A DNA stretch of 64,000 nucleotides from positions 1,364,001-1,428,000 of the forward strand of contig JACKDX010000001.1 of assembly GCA_020633325.1 (NCBI GenBank), written 5' to 3'. Within the stretch, counting starts at the first letter, position 1, and every line of letters begins with the position of its first letter. Below, piece after piece: positions 8,671-16,499 of the stretch. The position numbers were made by a program, and so were the translations under genes. This DNA is from Myxococcales bacterium (GTDB lineage Bacteria; Myxococcota_A; Polyangia; Polyangiales; GCA-016699535). The notes beneath the pieces were generated by a model. It saw nothing but the letters and a program-made list of their open reading frames with translations. It was not told the origin of the DNA and did no database searches.

Positions 8671-9204
8671 ATGACACTTAATACAAACACGTTAGAGCCC
8701 ACGCCAACATCGACATGCCCTGGTGCACTCGTTTCCATTGAATCCCAGATACCTCTATCTGGTCGTAAATCATTCCGTGGTGAGGGACGGGAAGCGGTGA
8801 AGCTGCGGCACATCGTTTGCCCGGTTGATATTTGCGATACGGAGCAGCCCGCGTTACAGCAAGCGCTTCAAATGGCTCAAGCACACAGCGCGCGCGTTCA
8901 CGTCGTCTATGTGTACCAAACGCCTTTTTGGTTCGTTCAGGATCTCAGTGCAATTATGGCGCGGGAGATTGATCGCGTGCTGGCGCGCGAGCTCGCCAAA
9001 GCGACCGGAGACTCCATATCGCTTCAGCGACACGTGCTCGAAGGGCAGCCTTTTGAGCGAATTATGGAAATCGCGAGGCAGACAGGCGCCGACGTTATCG
9101 TGGCGCAAAAGTCGGCACGTCCTATATCTACATTGCCATGGAAAACCACGATTGCCGATCGCTTGGAGGAACAGCCCAGCATACGCGTAATCACGGTCTC
9201 CTAG
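8671..9204 (+). CDS. Universal stress protein (UspA family)
   Basis: 177 residues from the ATG at 8671, with GTGAG just upstream; a GTG at 8662 is possible. The first 47 residues are an unusual low-complexity extension (Thr/Pro/Ser). The Usp fold follows: LRHIVCPVDICDTEQPALQ, the VHVVYVYQTPF strand, HVLEGQPFERIMEIARQTGADVIV and a degraded C-terminus. The ATP-binding GxxG-x9-G(S/T) motif is not visible (SARPISTLPWKTTIADRL instead), so it probably does not bind nucleotide in the MJ0577 manner. It is monocistronic as far as can be seen. The 212 bases upstream hold no gene I can support. Confidence 0.83.
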   Translation: MTLNTNTLEPTPTSTCPGALVSIESQIPLSGRKSFRGEGREAVKLRHIVCPVDICDTEQPALQQALQMAQAHSARVHVVYVYQTPFWFVQDLSAIMAREIDRVLARELAKATGDSISLQRHVLEGQPFERIMEIARQTGADVIVAQKSARPISTLPWKTTIADRLEEQPSIRVITVS

Positions 9205-9215
9205 ACGTTACACTT

Positions 9216-9252
9216 GCGTGCTTGCCGACCATGTTTGATCTCGCGAGCACGC
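9216..9252. terminator. Hairpin between convergent genes, possible terminator
   Basis: GCGTGCTTGC (9216-9225) and GCGAGCACGC (9243-9252) pair over ten positions with one G-T wobble, with a 17-base loop. It lies in the 51 bases between the convergent stress-protein and permease genes. No T-tract follows on either strand, so an intrinsic terminator is only a possibility. Confidence 0.3.
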
Positions 9253-9255
9253 GGT

Positions 9256-10203
9256 CTACCCCTCGTTCAAGCGAATGCGAGGATCGAGCGAGGCAACGCC
9301 GATATCCGCAAGCATATTGCCTATCAACACGCCTGCGCACGATATGCTTGTGACTCCTAGGATCAATGTGTCATCCCAACTGTTTAGAGCCTCCCACGCC
9401 AAGCGCCCAAGTCCCGGGTAGGCATAAATCGTTTCTGTGATAATGGCGCCCGACACAAGTGTTTGAAGCTGAAGCCCCATCAACGTCACGATTGGCAAGA
9501 GGGCGTTCCTCGCTCCGTGAACGACTACAACCTGTATGCGGTTCAACCCTTTTGCGCGCGCTGTGCGGACGTAATCGGATTGCAGTTTTTCTATGAGTTC
9601 GCCGCGCATGAGGCGCGCATAGGTCGCTGCGCCAAATATCGCCAACGTGAAGGCTGGCAGTATGACATGATACAACTCGTCGCGTGGCCCTAAGCCCGAT
9701 CCCCCAACGGGAAACCAGCCCAGACGGAATGCCCACCAGTTGAGAAAAAGCAAGCCAGTGAGAAATGTAGGCGCGCTGATCCCCACGAATGATAGGCCCA
9801 TGACGCCCGTATCAAGCCATGTGTTCCGGTACATCGCGGCAATAATGCCCAATGTCAACCCAAGACAGAGTTCGAATGCCATGGCTACAGCCCCCAGAAG
9901 CAGCGTTCGTGGAAGCCGGCTACCTATGACTTCGAGCACAGGAAGGTCGGTCTGCCGTGCCGTGCCGGCATCCCCTCGCATAAGTCCGGACATGTAAGCA
10001 CCGTATTGGTGGATCAACGGCTTATCCAACCCGTGTTGCTTTCGATAGGCTTCGATAACGGATCGCTGCGCCTGCGGCCCGAATCGTGCGCGTGCAGGAT
10101 CTCCGATGCCACGTACAAGGAAAAACACCCCACTTATCACGAGAAAAAGCACGAAAATGGCCCACGCCACACGTTTGATGGCAAAGCGTAAGAGATCTAC
10201 CAC
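9256..10203 (-). CDS. Oligopeptide/dipeptide ABC transporter permease (DppB/OppB family)
   Basis: 315 residues, six membrane helices, usual length. The N-terminal LLRFAIKRVAWAIFVLFLVI and the GDAGTARQTDLPVLEVIGSR-like loop are typical of DppB. The EAA loop reads HGARNALLPIVTLMGLQL, and the C-terminus ends in ADIGVASLDPRIRL, the DPRI/R signature of the family. The start is the GTG at 10203, which overlaps the end of the binding-protein gene by 7 bases. Third gene of a permease-binding protein-permease operon on the minus strand. No ATPase gene is found beside it. Confidence 0.93.
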   Translation of the reverse strand: MVDLLRFAIKRVAWAIFVLFLVISGVFFLVRGIGDPARARFGPQAQRSVIEAYRKQHGLDKPLIHQYGAYMSGLMRGDAGTARQTDLPVLEVIGSRLPRTLLLGAVAMAFELCLGLTLGIIAAMYRNTWLDTGVMGLSFVGISAPTFLTGLLFLNWWAFRLGWFPVGGSGLGPRDELYHVILPAFTLAIFGAATYARLMRGELIEKLQSDYVRTARAKGLNRIQVVVVHGARNALLPIVTLMGLQLQTLVSGAIITETIYAYPGLGRLAWEALNSWDDTLILGVTSISCAGVLIGNMLADIGVASLDPRIRLNEG

Positions 10204-11912
10204 GGCTTAACATCCATCTGCGGCAACGCAGCCACGCGCCGATCCATGGCGCGCTTCAATGTGCCATCAGCGACGCGGTGCTTAGGCAAATCCAACCACA
10301 CATCGCGCACCAATTGGGACCAGACCGGGTGAGGACGATAATTTTTTACGTACGGCTGCCATGCCTCAAGGCGTACGTCGTTCCACATGAACGCCCAGGG
10401 GGCATCGTGCGTCACAATCTTTTGTGCCTCGACGTACAGCAATCGACGTCTTTCAACGTTCAATTCTATGCGCGCGCGATCCAACAAAATGTCCAACTTG
10501 GGATTCCTATAAAACGACCGGTTCTCCGAATCGTGGTCATGAATGGCGCGGCTATGAAAAAGAATGTCCATAAAATCAGCCGGGTCGGGAAAATCTTGGC
10601 TCCAGCCGGAGATCATCATGGGAACGCGACCGGGCTTTCCGCTCTCTTCGATGTAAAGAGCAAAGGCGACGGGTTTAAGGCGCACATTGATGCCAATCTT
10701 CGACAGATCCTGTTGGGTGAGTTCTCCATAAAAGCGGCCGGTGGTGCCAGGGCCTATCCATAGTTCGACCTCCTGTTGAATTCCGTGCGGATAACCGGCG
10801 AGCCGCATTTCTTCCTTGGCGCGCGCCAGGTCGTAGACCTGCCTACCGGGAAGTTCGGGATCGTATCCTAAGATACCGGGAGGAATGGGTTGCCCGGTGG
10901 GGCGCAATCGATGGTTGCGTGCCCGGCTCCATCCCTCGCGGTCTAATGCAAACGATACGGCACGCCGTACATGTACATTGGTAAACGGCGGGATCTCACA
11001 ATTCATCACGACGCCCCAAATGTCTTTCTCTGGATCTTGAACCTGATACGGCCTCCACGCCTTAGACTGGGTAAAGTAGAGATAATCAGAGGGAGAGAAC
11101 CGATGGGCATGGTCGATTTCACCCGTCCGAAACCGCATGATGGCAGCGTCACGCGTCAGGTTTTCAAGAAACACAATGCGGTCGACATAGGGTTTTGTGC
11201 TGTCCCAGTAATGACGGTTCCGCTTGAAGACCAACCGCACCCCCTGCTCCCACTCCGCTAGGACGAATGGTCCTGTCCCAATGGGCTTCTTACTGACTTC
11301 TTGCGGATGCTGCTCGTAAAGAGTCCGGGGCACCGGGTAGGCAAAGGTCATTGCCATGGCACTAAGGAATGTCTGATCGGGGGCCTTGAGATGAAACTGT
11401 ATCGTGTGGGAATCGAGTACGGCGATTCCTCGAATATGGCCGCTTATTCCTGCGCGATATTCAGTGAGTCCTTCAAGTTGAGAATAGAAAGTAAACCCCG
11501 GGGAGCCCACGTTGGGATCGAGCATATGCTCCATGGACCATCGGACATCTTCCGTTGTGACAGGGGTGCCGTCATGGAAACGAATGTTCTTTCGCAATCG
11601 AAACGTGAAGACTCGCCCGTCCGCCGAGACAGTGGGCATCTCTTCGGCAAGCTGCGGTACTATTTTAGCTTCGTGATCATAATCGAGTAGCCCATCAAAG
11701 AGCAGTTTGATTGGGATAAAGGAAAGCTCATCGAACGCCATGTGCGGATCCATGCCCCGGACAGCGGACTCAGAATGAAATACAAAGGTTCCACCGTATT
11801 GTGGGGTCTCGTGGCCCGCGCCCAAGAACCGGGGCCTGTTAGGCGGGGAAGGGCACCCGCTAAGCAGCGCCAGAAGAGCCACGCCCATGCTAACCCTTTG
11901 GATCAACCGCAT
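10197..11912 (-). CDS. Peptide ABC transporter substrate-binding lipoprotein (SBP family 5)
   Basis: 571 residues. The N-terminus is a lipoprotein signal with lipobox LLSGC (C20) and charged residues R2 and R6. The family 5 (OppA/DppA/SgrR) pattern is clear: YGGTFVFHSES, LLFDGLLDYD, the conserved RLRKNIRFHDGTPVTTEDV, and PIGTGPFVLAEWEQGVRLVFKRN. The C-terminal MISGWSQDFPDPADFM is also typical. It captures peptides in the periplasm for the two permeases that flank it. Its ATG overlaps the upstream permease by 23 bases and its end overlaps the downstream permease by 7 bases. Confidence 0.94.
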   Translation of the reverse strand: MRLIQRVSMGVALLALLSGCPSPPNRPRFLGAGHETPQYGGTFVFHSESAVRGMDPHMAFDELSFIPIKLLFDGLLDYDHEAKIVPQLAEEMPTVSADGRVFTFRLRKNIRFHDGTPVTTEDVRWSMEHMLDPNVGSPGFTFYSQLEGLTEYRAGISGHIRGIAVLDSHTIQFHLKAPDQTFLSAMAMTFAYPVPRTLYEQHPQEVSKKPIGTGPFVLAEWEQGVRLVFKRNRHYWDSTKPYVDRIVFLENLTRDAAIMRFRTGEIDHAHRFSPSDYLYFTQSKAWRPYQVQDPEKDIWGVVMNCEIPPFTNVHVRRAVSFALDREGWSRARNHRLRPTGQPIPPGILGYDPELPGRQVYDLARAKEEMRLAGYPHGIQQEVELWIGPGTTGRFYGELTQQDLSKIGINVRLKPVAFALYIEESGKPGRVPMMISGWSQDFPDPADFMDILFHSRAIHDHDSENRSFYRNPKLDILLDRARIELNVERRRLLYVEAQKIVTHDAPWAFMWNDVRLEAWQPYVKNYRPHPVWSQLVRDVWLDLPKHRVADGTLKRAMDRRVAALPQMDVKPW

Positions 11913-12738
11913 CTCTAAGGCCTTCGCCGAGCAGGTTGAAGCCGAACACGGTCGCTAGAATGAGAAGTCCCGGATACAGCACCAGTCTAGGGAAGTGTGC
12001 CATCATTTCCTGCGCATCGTGCAACATCGATCCCCAGCTCGCCTTAGGGGGCTCAACACCCAATCCAAGGAAGGACATGGCGGATTCCACTATGATCATT
12101 TGCGCCACCATGGTGGTCGCAACGACAATCGTAGGACCCCACACGTTGGGAACGATATGTCGCAGGAGCGTACGGGCGGGGGAAAGTCCAAGCGCACGTG
12201 CGGCTGAAATGAATTCCTGTGTTTTGATCTGCATGGTCTGAGCGCGTACGATACGGGCCAGCGTCGTCCACGACAGAACGCCTAAGAGCACGTACATGGT
12301 CCACAGCTCAGGCACTGCGATGACGCGTTTTATGGTGATGGCAATAATTAGAAACGGGAGCGACAGCAATACGTCAACGCCGCGCATACTTACAACATCG
12401 ATTGCGCCGCCGAAATAGCCCGACACAACACCCACAAATAGCCCGATGAATGTGGCTAAGAGAGTGGCAAAGAAGGCCACTTGCATCGATACCTTGCCTC
12501 CGTGGAGAAGCCTTGACAGCTCGTCGCGCCCAATCGGGTCGGCGCCCAGAAGGAAGGTTTCGTTGGGGCCGACCGGAGCGCCCCGGTCATCGAGGCCCTG
12601 ATCGCGAAACTGGTGGTTAGGATCAAAGGGCGCAAAATAGGGGCCAAGGAAAGCGAGCCCGCTGACGGAAACGACCAAAAACGCACCCAATATCGCACCT
12701 TTGTTCTTGCGAAAACGCCGCCATCCTCTCCCATCCAT
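11890..12738 (-). CDS. Oligopeptide/dipeptide ABC transporter permease (DppC/OppC family)
   Basis: 282 residues with about six membrane helices. The N-terminal arginine-rich tail and first helix (RFRKNKGAILGAFLVV), the periplasmic LLGADPIGRDELSRLLHGGK and the EAA loop (LLRHIVPNVWGPTIVVAT) followed by VESAMSFLGLGVEPPKASWG are standard for DppC. The C-terminus LGEGLRDAVDPKG is also diagnostic. It is the first gene of the minus-strand operon. Two ATPases (DppD/DppF type) would be needed and are not in the window, so this importer must borrow them or have them encoded elsewhere. Confidence 0.94.
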   Translation of the reverse strand: MDGRGWRRFRKNKGAILGAFLVVSVSGLAFLGPYFAPFDPNHQFRDQGLDDRGAPVGPNETFLLGADPIGRDELSRLLHGGKVSMQVAFFATLLATFIGLFVGVVSGYFGGAIDVVSMRGVDVLLSLPFLIIAITIKRVIAVPELWTMYVLLGVLSWTTLARIVRAQTMQIKTQEFISAARALGLSPARTLLRHIVPNVWGPTIVVATTMVAQMIIVESAMSFLGLGVEPPKASWGSMLHDAQEMMAHFPRLVLYPGLLILATVFGFNLLGEGLRDAVDPKG

Positions 12739-12916
12739 ACCCCGGTTCTACCGCCAAGTCGTACAGATCGGAAAAAGCTGCACACGATCGGGGTCTAGCC
12801 GTTTTATTGACACGCGGCCCCTGAGATGCCCACATGTAGGTTTCTTTCTCACCTTTCCGGAGAAGGACCAGAAAGCCCCAAATTTACTGAGATCATGAAA
12901 AATAAAAAATTTTCAG

Positions 12917-12946
12917 TTGACCTTATTATATTGATTAGAATACATT
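12917..12946 (+). promoter_or_regulatory. Sigma70-type promoter for the MerR-type gene
   Basis: TTGACC (12917-12922), an 18-base spacer, and TACATT (12941-12946), 29 bases before the ATG at 12976. It lies in a markedly A/T-rich stretch (about 12890-12945) that could act as an UP element. Position, spacing and base composition support it; there is no experimental basis. Confidence 0.5.
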
Positions 12947-12975
12947 GAAAATCCGTCAGTCAGTAGAATCCTTTG

Positions 12976-13494
12976 ATGGGAAAAACTCCAGACCCCGAAG
13001 ATTTTGATACCTTGGAGCGTGCCCACGCAGGCGGGATGACCATGTCCGAAATCATCGCTGCCTTCACCGGGCGCGGAGAGCGGCTGACTGAGGCCACCTT
13101 TCGTAAGTATGTCCAGCTCGGGTTGCTGCCGCGCAGTGTGAGGGTCGGCCGCAAAGGCAAGCACCAGGGCTCTCAAGGGTTCTATCCCGCGACGGTGGTC
13201 CGCCAAATCGACTGGATTCGGCAGCTGATGTCACAGGGCTTTACGATTGAAGAAATTCAACGGGAGTTTCTGTTCTTGCGAGGGGAACTCGATGTTCTCA
13301 GTCGGCATCTTGAAAGGGTGTTTGCACACGTCAATAAGGCTTTAGGCACGCGAGACGCCCAGCTTGGCCCCGACGCAATGACCGCGCGCGCTCTCGATGA
13401 AGCGCGAGCGATTGCCGACGAGTTGTTCGCAAAACTGCGCGCCATCGAGCAGCGCCTGTCAATGCAAGCGCGAATGGCTCGCGCAGCGGTTTAG
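12976..13494 (+). CDS. MerR-family-like transcriptional regulator
   Basis: 172 residues from the ATG at 12976 (a TTG at 12973 is also in frame). Residues about 18-90 form a MerR-like winged helix: MTMSEIIAAFTG, LTEATFRKYVQLGLLPRS, a basic wing (RVGRKGKHQGSQGFYP) and the VVRQIDWIRQLMSQGFTIEEIQ helix. The rest is a long helix suited to a dimer coiled coil (LDVLSRHLERVFAHVNKAL). No cysteine-based metal site is present, and no effector domain is recognised. It lies 27 bases before the sigma-region-4 gene and is probably co-transcribed with it. Cytoplasmic DNA-binding protein; target unknown. Confidence 0.82.
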   Translation: MGKTPDPEDFDTLERAHAGGMTMSEIIAAFTGRGERLTEATFRKYVQLGLLPRSVRVGRKGKHQGSQGFYPATVVRQIDWIRQLMSQGFTIEEIQREFLFLRGELDVLSRHLERVFAHVNKALGTRDAQLGPDAMTARALDEARAIADELFAKLRAIEQRLSMQARMARAAV

Positions 13495-13521
13495 AAAATT
13501 TGGGCAAATAGGGAGGGGAAA

Positions 13522-14079
13522 ATGGAGAAAGACGAAACGACTGTGGCGACCGAAGGACCATCTTTAGAGGAAAGCAACGAAGCGCCGTTGACTTATGGAA
13601 GTTTAGCCTTGGCCGTCGATCCTGAGCCGTTGCCAGAGGGTCCTGATAAGGAACGCCGCGGGCGCAGAAAGCGTCGCGCACGCACACGGGCACGGACAAT
13701 CTCAATCCGCCGGCTCAGTAAAACAGAGCTCAACCAAGGCCGCGTGCTCTATCCCGAATCCGATTACTGGAAGCCCGTCACCCGTTCAGAATGCTCAAGC
13801 ACGGAACGCCCGTGTCCGTTTGTCTCATGCAAGTACCATTTGTACTTGGATATTCATCCAGTGCGTGGGTCCATCAAAGTTAATTTCCCCGATCTCGAGG
13901 TCTGGGAGATGACAGAAACCTGTGCCCTCGATATCGCTGATCGCGGCGGCATTACCCTCGAAGAGGTGGGAGAGATCATGAATCTCACCCGTGAACGCGT
14001 GCGTCAGGTGGAGACCCAGGGCTTATCGAAGCTGCAGGAACATGAACATGTCGATAGGCTCAAAGACTACGTGAGCTAG
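13522..14079 (+). CDS. Stand-alone sigma-70 region 4-like DNA-binding protein
   Basis: 185 residues behind GGGAGGGG. The N-terminal 65 residues are acidic then strongly basic (RRGRRKRRARTRARTISIRR). Next comes a Cys motif, CSSTERPCPFVSCKYHLYLD (about 93-112), which may bind metal. Then an HTH matching sigma region 4: ITLEEVGEIMNLTRERVRQVE, including the R-E-R-V-R-Q-V-E recognition helix of primary sigma factors. Regions 1-3 are absent, so it is not a complete sigma factor. Proteins with the RPCPFVSCKYHLYLD motif are known to me from deltaproteobacterial lineages as uncharacterised regulators. A role in transcription is inferred. Confidence 0.85.
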   Translation: MEKDETTVATEGPSLEESNEAPLTYGSLALAVDPEPLPEGPDKERRGRRKRRARTRARTISIRRLSKTELNQGRVLYPESDYWKPVTRSECSSTERPCPFVSCKYHLYLDIHPVRGSIKVNFPDLEVWEMTETCALDIADRGGITLEEVGEIMNLTRERVRQVETQGLSKLQEHEHVDRLKDYVS

Positions 14080-14117
14080 TCGCAGAAGTAGGCTTGCTGA
14101 TTCAAGGACATCGAGTC

Positions 14118-14146
14118 TTGCGGAACTCTCCCGAAACATTTATGTA
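14118..14146 (+). promoter_or_regulatory. Putative promoter of rnpB
   Basis: TTGCGG (14118-14123), 17-base spacer, TATGTA (14141-14146), ending 5 bases before the predicted 5' end of the RNase P RNA. The -35 is good and the spacing ideal; the -10 matches the consensus only in its first three bases. Confidence 0.45.
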
Positions 14147-14151
14147 GGGGA

Positions 14152-14530
14152 GGTTGAAGCGATCTAAGAGGTCGCCCGTTTCTTTGCAAACAGGAGGAAA
14201 GTCCGAGCTCCATAGGGCAAGATGCCAGTTAATGGCTGGGGGGAGTGATCTCCGGAAAGTGCCACAGAAAGCAAACCGCCCGGACGCGCAAGCGTTGGGG
14301 TAAGGGTGAAAGGGCGAGGTAAGAGCTCACCGGTCCTGCGGTAACGTGGGTCGCACGGTAAACCCCATCTGGAGCAAGGCGGAATAGGGAAGCGTTTGAG
14401 AATGGCCCATTCGAGCTTTCGGGTTACGCCGCTTGAGCCGCGCGGTGACGCACGGCCTAGATGAATGATCTCTGGCTACAGATTGGCGACAGGCTGTAGC
14501 AACAGAACTCGGCTTACGGATCCTTCAACC
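14152..14530 (+). ncRNA. rnpB: RNase P RNA, bacterial class A
   Basis: About 379 bases; the catalytic RNA that trims the 5' leader from pre-tRNA. The conserved core is all present: CAGGAGGAAAGTCCGAGCTC near 14191 (P4/CR-I side), GTGCCACAGAAA near 14260, the GGTAAGGGTGAAAGG block near 14300 with GGTAAGAGCTCACCG near 14320, AGATGAATGATC near 14460 and ACAGAACTCGGCTTACGG near 14503 (the other P4 strand). The ends pair as P1 (GGTTGAAG near 14152 with CTTCAACC at 14523-14530). Ends are set by this pairing and could shift by a few bases. It fills the gap between the sigma-region-4 gene and a convergent stress-protein gene. Confidence 0.96.
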
Positions 14531-14575
14531 GCAACGCGCTCTTAAGGCGAGTTGCGCTTTGCGGCTGTTTTCGCC
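14531..14575 (+). terminator. Probable rnpB terminator
   Basis: GCAACGCGC (14531-14539) pairs with GCGAGTTGC (14547-14555) with one mismatch across a 7-base loop, directly after the P1 helix. A T-rich tail (TTT ... TGTTTT) follows but is interrupted. Confidence 0.55.
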
Positions 14576-14585
14576 CTACTAAATA

Positions 14586-15029
14586 CTAGTTTTCGCTTCG
14601 AATGGTGAGGACAGGGATGGGCGAGGCGCGCACAACCCGTTCGGCAACGCTTCCAAGCAAGAAACGCGTTAGCCCGCTTCGGCCATGGGTGCCCATCACG
14701 ATTAAATCGATACCGAGCTTCTTGGCGGTTTCCAGGATGCTGTCGTGGGGCGCGCCTTCAAGGACATGGGTATGTATCACCACGCCTGAGCCCTTGTACT
14801 GGTCGGCGATCTTGTTTAGCGCATCAGTCGATGCGTCGACGATTTTAGTCACGACCTCAGGGCCGGCGGTCACAGCGCCTTCGGTGAATGTGTATACCGG
14901 CAATTGATACACGTGCGCCGCGTGAATCTCGGCCTTCAGCTTGCTCGCAAGCTCGACAGCGTAGGCAAACGCGTGATTCGAGGCGTCGGAGAAGTCGAGA
15001 GGGGTTAGAATGCGGGTGATTTCTGGCAT
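14586..15029 (-). CDS. Universal stress protein (UspA family), ATP-binding type
   Basis: 147 residues from the ATG at 15029, which has AAGGAGA upstream; a longer frame from 15080 is rejected. Complete Usp fold: ITRILTPLDFSDASNHAF, AEIHAAHVYQLP, HTHVLEGAPHDSILETAKK, LIVMGTHGRSGLTRFLLGSVAERVVR. The G-x2-G-x9-G-S motif (GTHGRSGLTRFLLGS) for ATP binding is intact, unlike the other Usp at 8.7 kb. Cytoplasmic. Convergent with rnpB and divergent from the outer-membrane barrel gene, whose start is only 36 bases away. Confidence 0.93.
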   Translation of the reverse strand: MPEITRILTPLDFSDASNHAFAYAVELASKLKAEIHAAHVYQLPVYTFTEGAVTAGPEVVTKIVDASTDALNKIADQYKGSGVVIHTHVLEGAPHDSILETAKKLGIDLIVMGTHGRSGLTRFLLGSVAERVVRASPIPVLTIRSEN

Positions 15030-15065
15030 GGTTCTCCTTAGGCTCAAAGTAGCATCCCAGAAAAC

Positions 15066-16499
15066 ATGCGCCTTTGGCAAGACGCCTTTACATTTGGCTC
15101 GATGCCTAATTATGCCCCCATGATTGCAGTAGCGTTTATGGGCGGGGTGGGTATCTCAAAGGCACACGCGTTTGATGTTCATCTCGATTCGGATACCGCC
15201 TTTCAGTCGTACGAGGTGCGTTCGCCCAGGGGTGGAGCGTTCCTTACGAGAAGCCGTCTGCTGCAAAATGTAGCGTTCCGCGTGGTCGAGCCGCTATCAG
15301 ACGATTTGAAGGAAGGGCCGCAACTGAGCACCGTAGTGCAGCTTAGGCTTGATCATGATTTTGGGGAAAGCTGCCTCGTGGGCTCAAGCCTGTGCGTAGT
15401 GGCGTCCGATGCATCTGCGCCCGGGGGGTATCAGCCGCTATTTGATCCATCTGTGGTGGACGCGCCCACTGCGTATGTAGAAATCGACGCGCCGGCCTAT
15501 CGGCTTCGTATGCGGATAGGTCGGCAGACCTTATGGGATGCTCTTGAGATCCGACGCATGGACGGCGCGCACGCACGCATGGGGATGGCGGACTGGATGG
15601 CGGCCGAGGGCTACTTCGGACAAATGGTGCGGGGGAATAGCGTTCTTGGTAGCGAGACATTTGCGCCGGAGGGCCGACCGAGACGCGATCTTGATGACAT
15701 CGATCCGACTTTGGTGGCGTATCTCGATAACGTAGGCACCACATGGATGGCGGGCGGGGCTCTGGAGGTCGGGGAACCTCGCTTGATGAAGATGCGTCTC
15801 TCAATGCAAGAACTATGGGAAGCTCCAGGCGCGGTTTCTCGCCGGCTTGGGATGGCGGTGAGTTCGCAGCCTGTCGAGGGACTGAACCTGTCAGCAATGA
15901 GTGGATGGGATCTTTTGGATGGCACATGGTTTCGCGCACGGGGCCAGGCGCAGCTTAATCTGACCGGCTGGGGGCTTCAGGCGGAGCTGGAGCGGCGGGT
16001 GCCCCGCTTTGACTGGGGAAGTATTTGGGCGTTTTTTGAGGTGGCACCCATCGAGGAGGCGCGGTTGGGGGGATACTGGGAGCAGAGTCCGGCGTTGCGG
16101 CTATCGGCCGCGGTACGGGGACGCATGTCGCATTTGCCCGAGAGCACAGATCGTGATGTCGGCCTCGAAGCAGGAGCGAATGTTAAGGCGGGGCGTTTGC
16201 GTCTGGATGTGCATACGTTTGGCTGGATCGGCGACATGGGTCCCGTTTCAGGGGCGATGCTCGATGTCTCACACCCTTTGGCACACCGATTCTTTGTATA
16301 TGTAAGGAGCTCAGTATGGTACTTCGATGATCCATATAGAGATGTACTTGAGGGCGTGTCATTGTCTGAGATGCTGGGGACGCGATGGCGCATCACGCCA
16401 CAAAGCTCGGTGGTGATGGAACTCTCGCACGCCACCAACCGGGTTGTAGGGCATAGGTGGCGCGCCTTGGCCATGCTTAATATTGAGGCGTGGCGATGA
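15066..16499 (+). CDS. Outer-membrane beta-barrel protein coupled to a multihaem cytochrome
   Basis: 477 residues from the first ATG; ATGs at 15102 and 15120 are alternatives and give a tidier signal peptide ending KAHA. The mature protein shows alternating polar/aromatic strands throughout (RLRMRIGRQTLWDALEIRR, MKMRLSMQELWE, AQLNLTGWGLQAELERR, RWRALAMLNIEAW), consistent with a barrel of roughly 16-22 strands. A single short Cys-containing loop (ESCLVGSSLC) lies near residues 102-111. There is no haem motif. The stop overlaps the start of a 13-haem cytochrome (ATGA, 16496-16499), so the two products are coupled. By analogy with porin-cytochrome conduits it could be the sheath through which the cytochrome crosses the outer membrane; this is inference. 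Confidence 0.78.
   Translation: MRLWQDAFTFGSMPNYAPMIAVAFMGGVGISKAHAFDVHLDSDTAFQSYEVRSPRGGAFLTRSRLLQNVAFRVVEPLSDDLKEGPQLSTVVQLRLDHDFGESCLVGSSLCVVASDASAPGGYQPLFDPSVVDAPTAYVEIDAPAYRLRMRIGRQTLWDALEIRRMDGAHARMGMADWMAAEGYFGQMVRGNSVLGSETFAPEGRPRRDLDDIDPTLVAYLDNVGTTWMAGGALEVGEPRLMKMRLSMQELWEAPGAVSRRLGMAVSSQPVEGLNLSAMSGWDLLDGTWFRARGQAQLNLTGWGLQAELERRVPRFDWGSIWAFFEVAPIEEARLGGYWEQSPALRLSAAVRGRMSHLPESTDRDVGLEAGANVKAGRLRLDVHTFGWIGDMGPVSGAMLDVSHPLAHRFFVYVRSSVWYFDDPYRDVLEGVSLSEMLGTRWRITPQSSVVMELSHATNRVVGHRWRALAMLNIEAWR

Noticed and set aside
15343..15939. 198-residue minus-strand frame opposite the outer-membrane barrel gene
   Set aside because: The sense frame has a signal peptide, barrel strands and an ATGA overlap with the cytochrome; the antisense has none.
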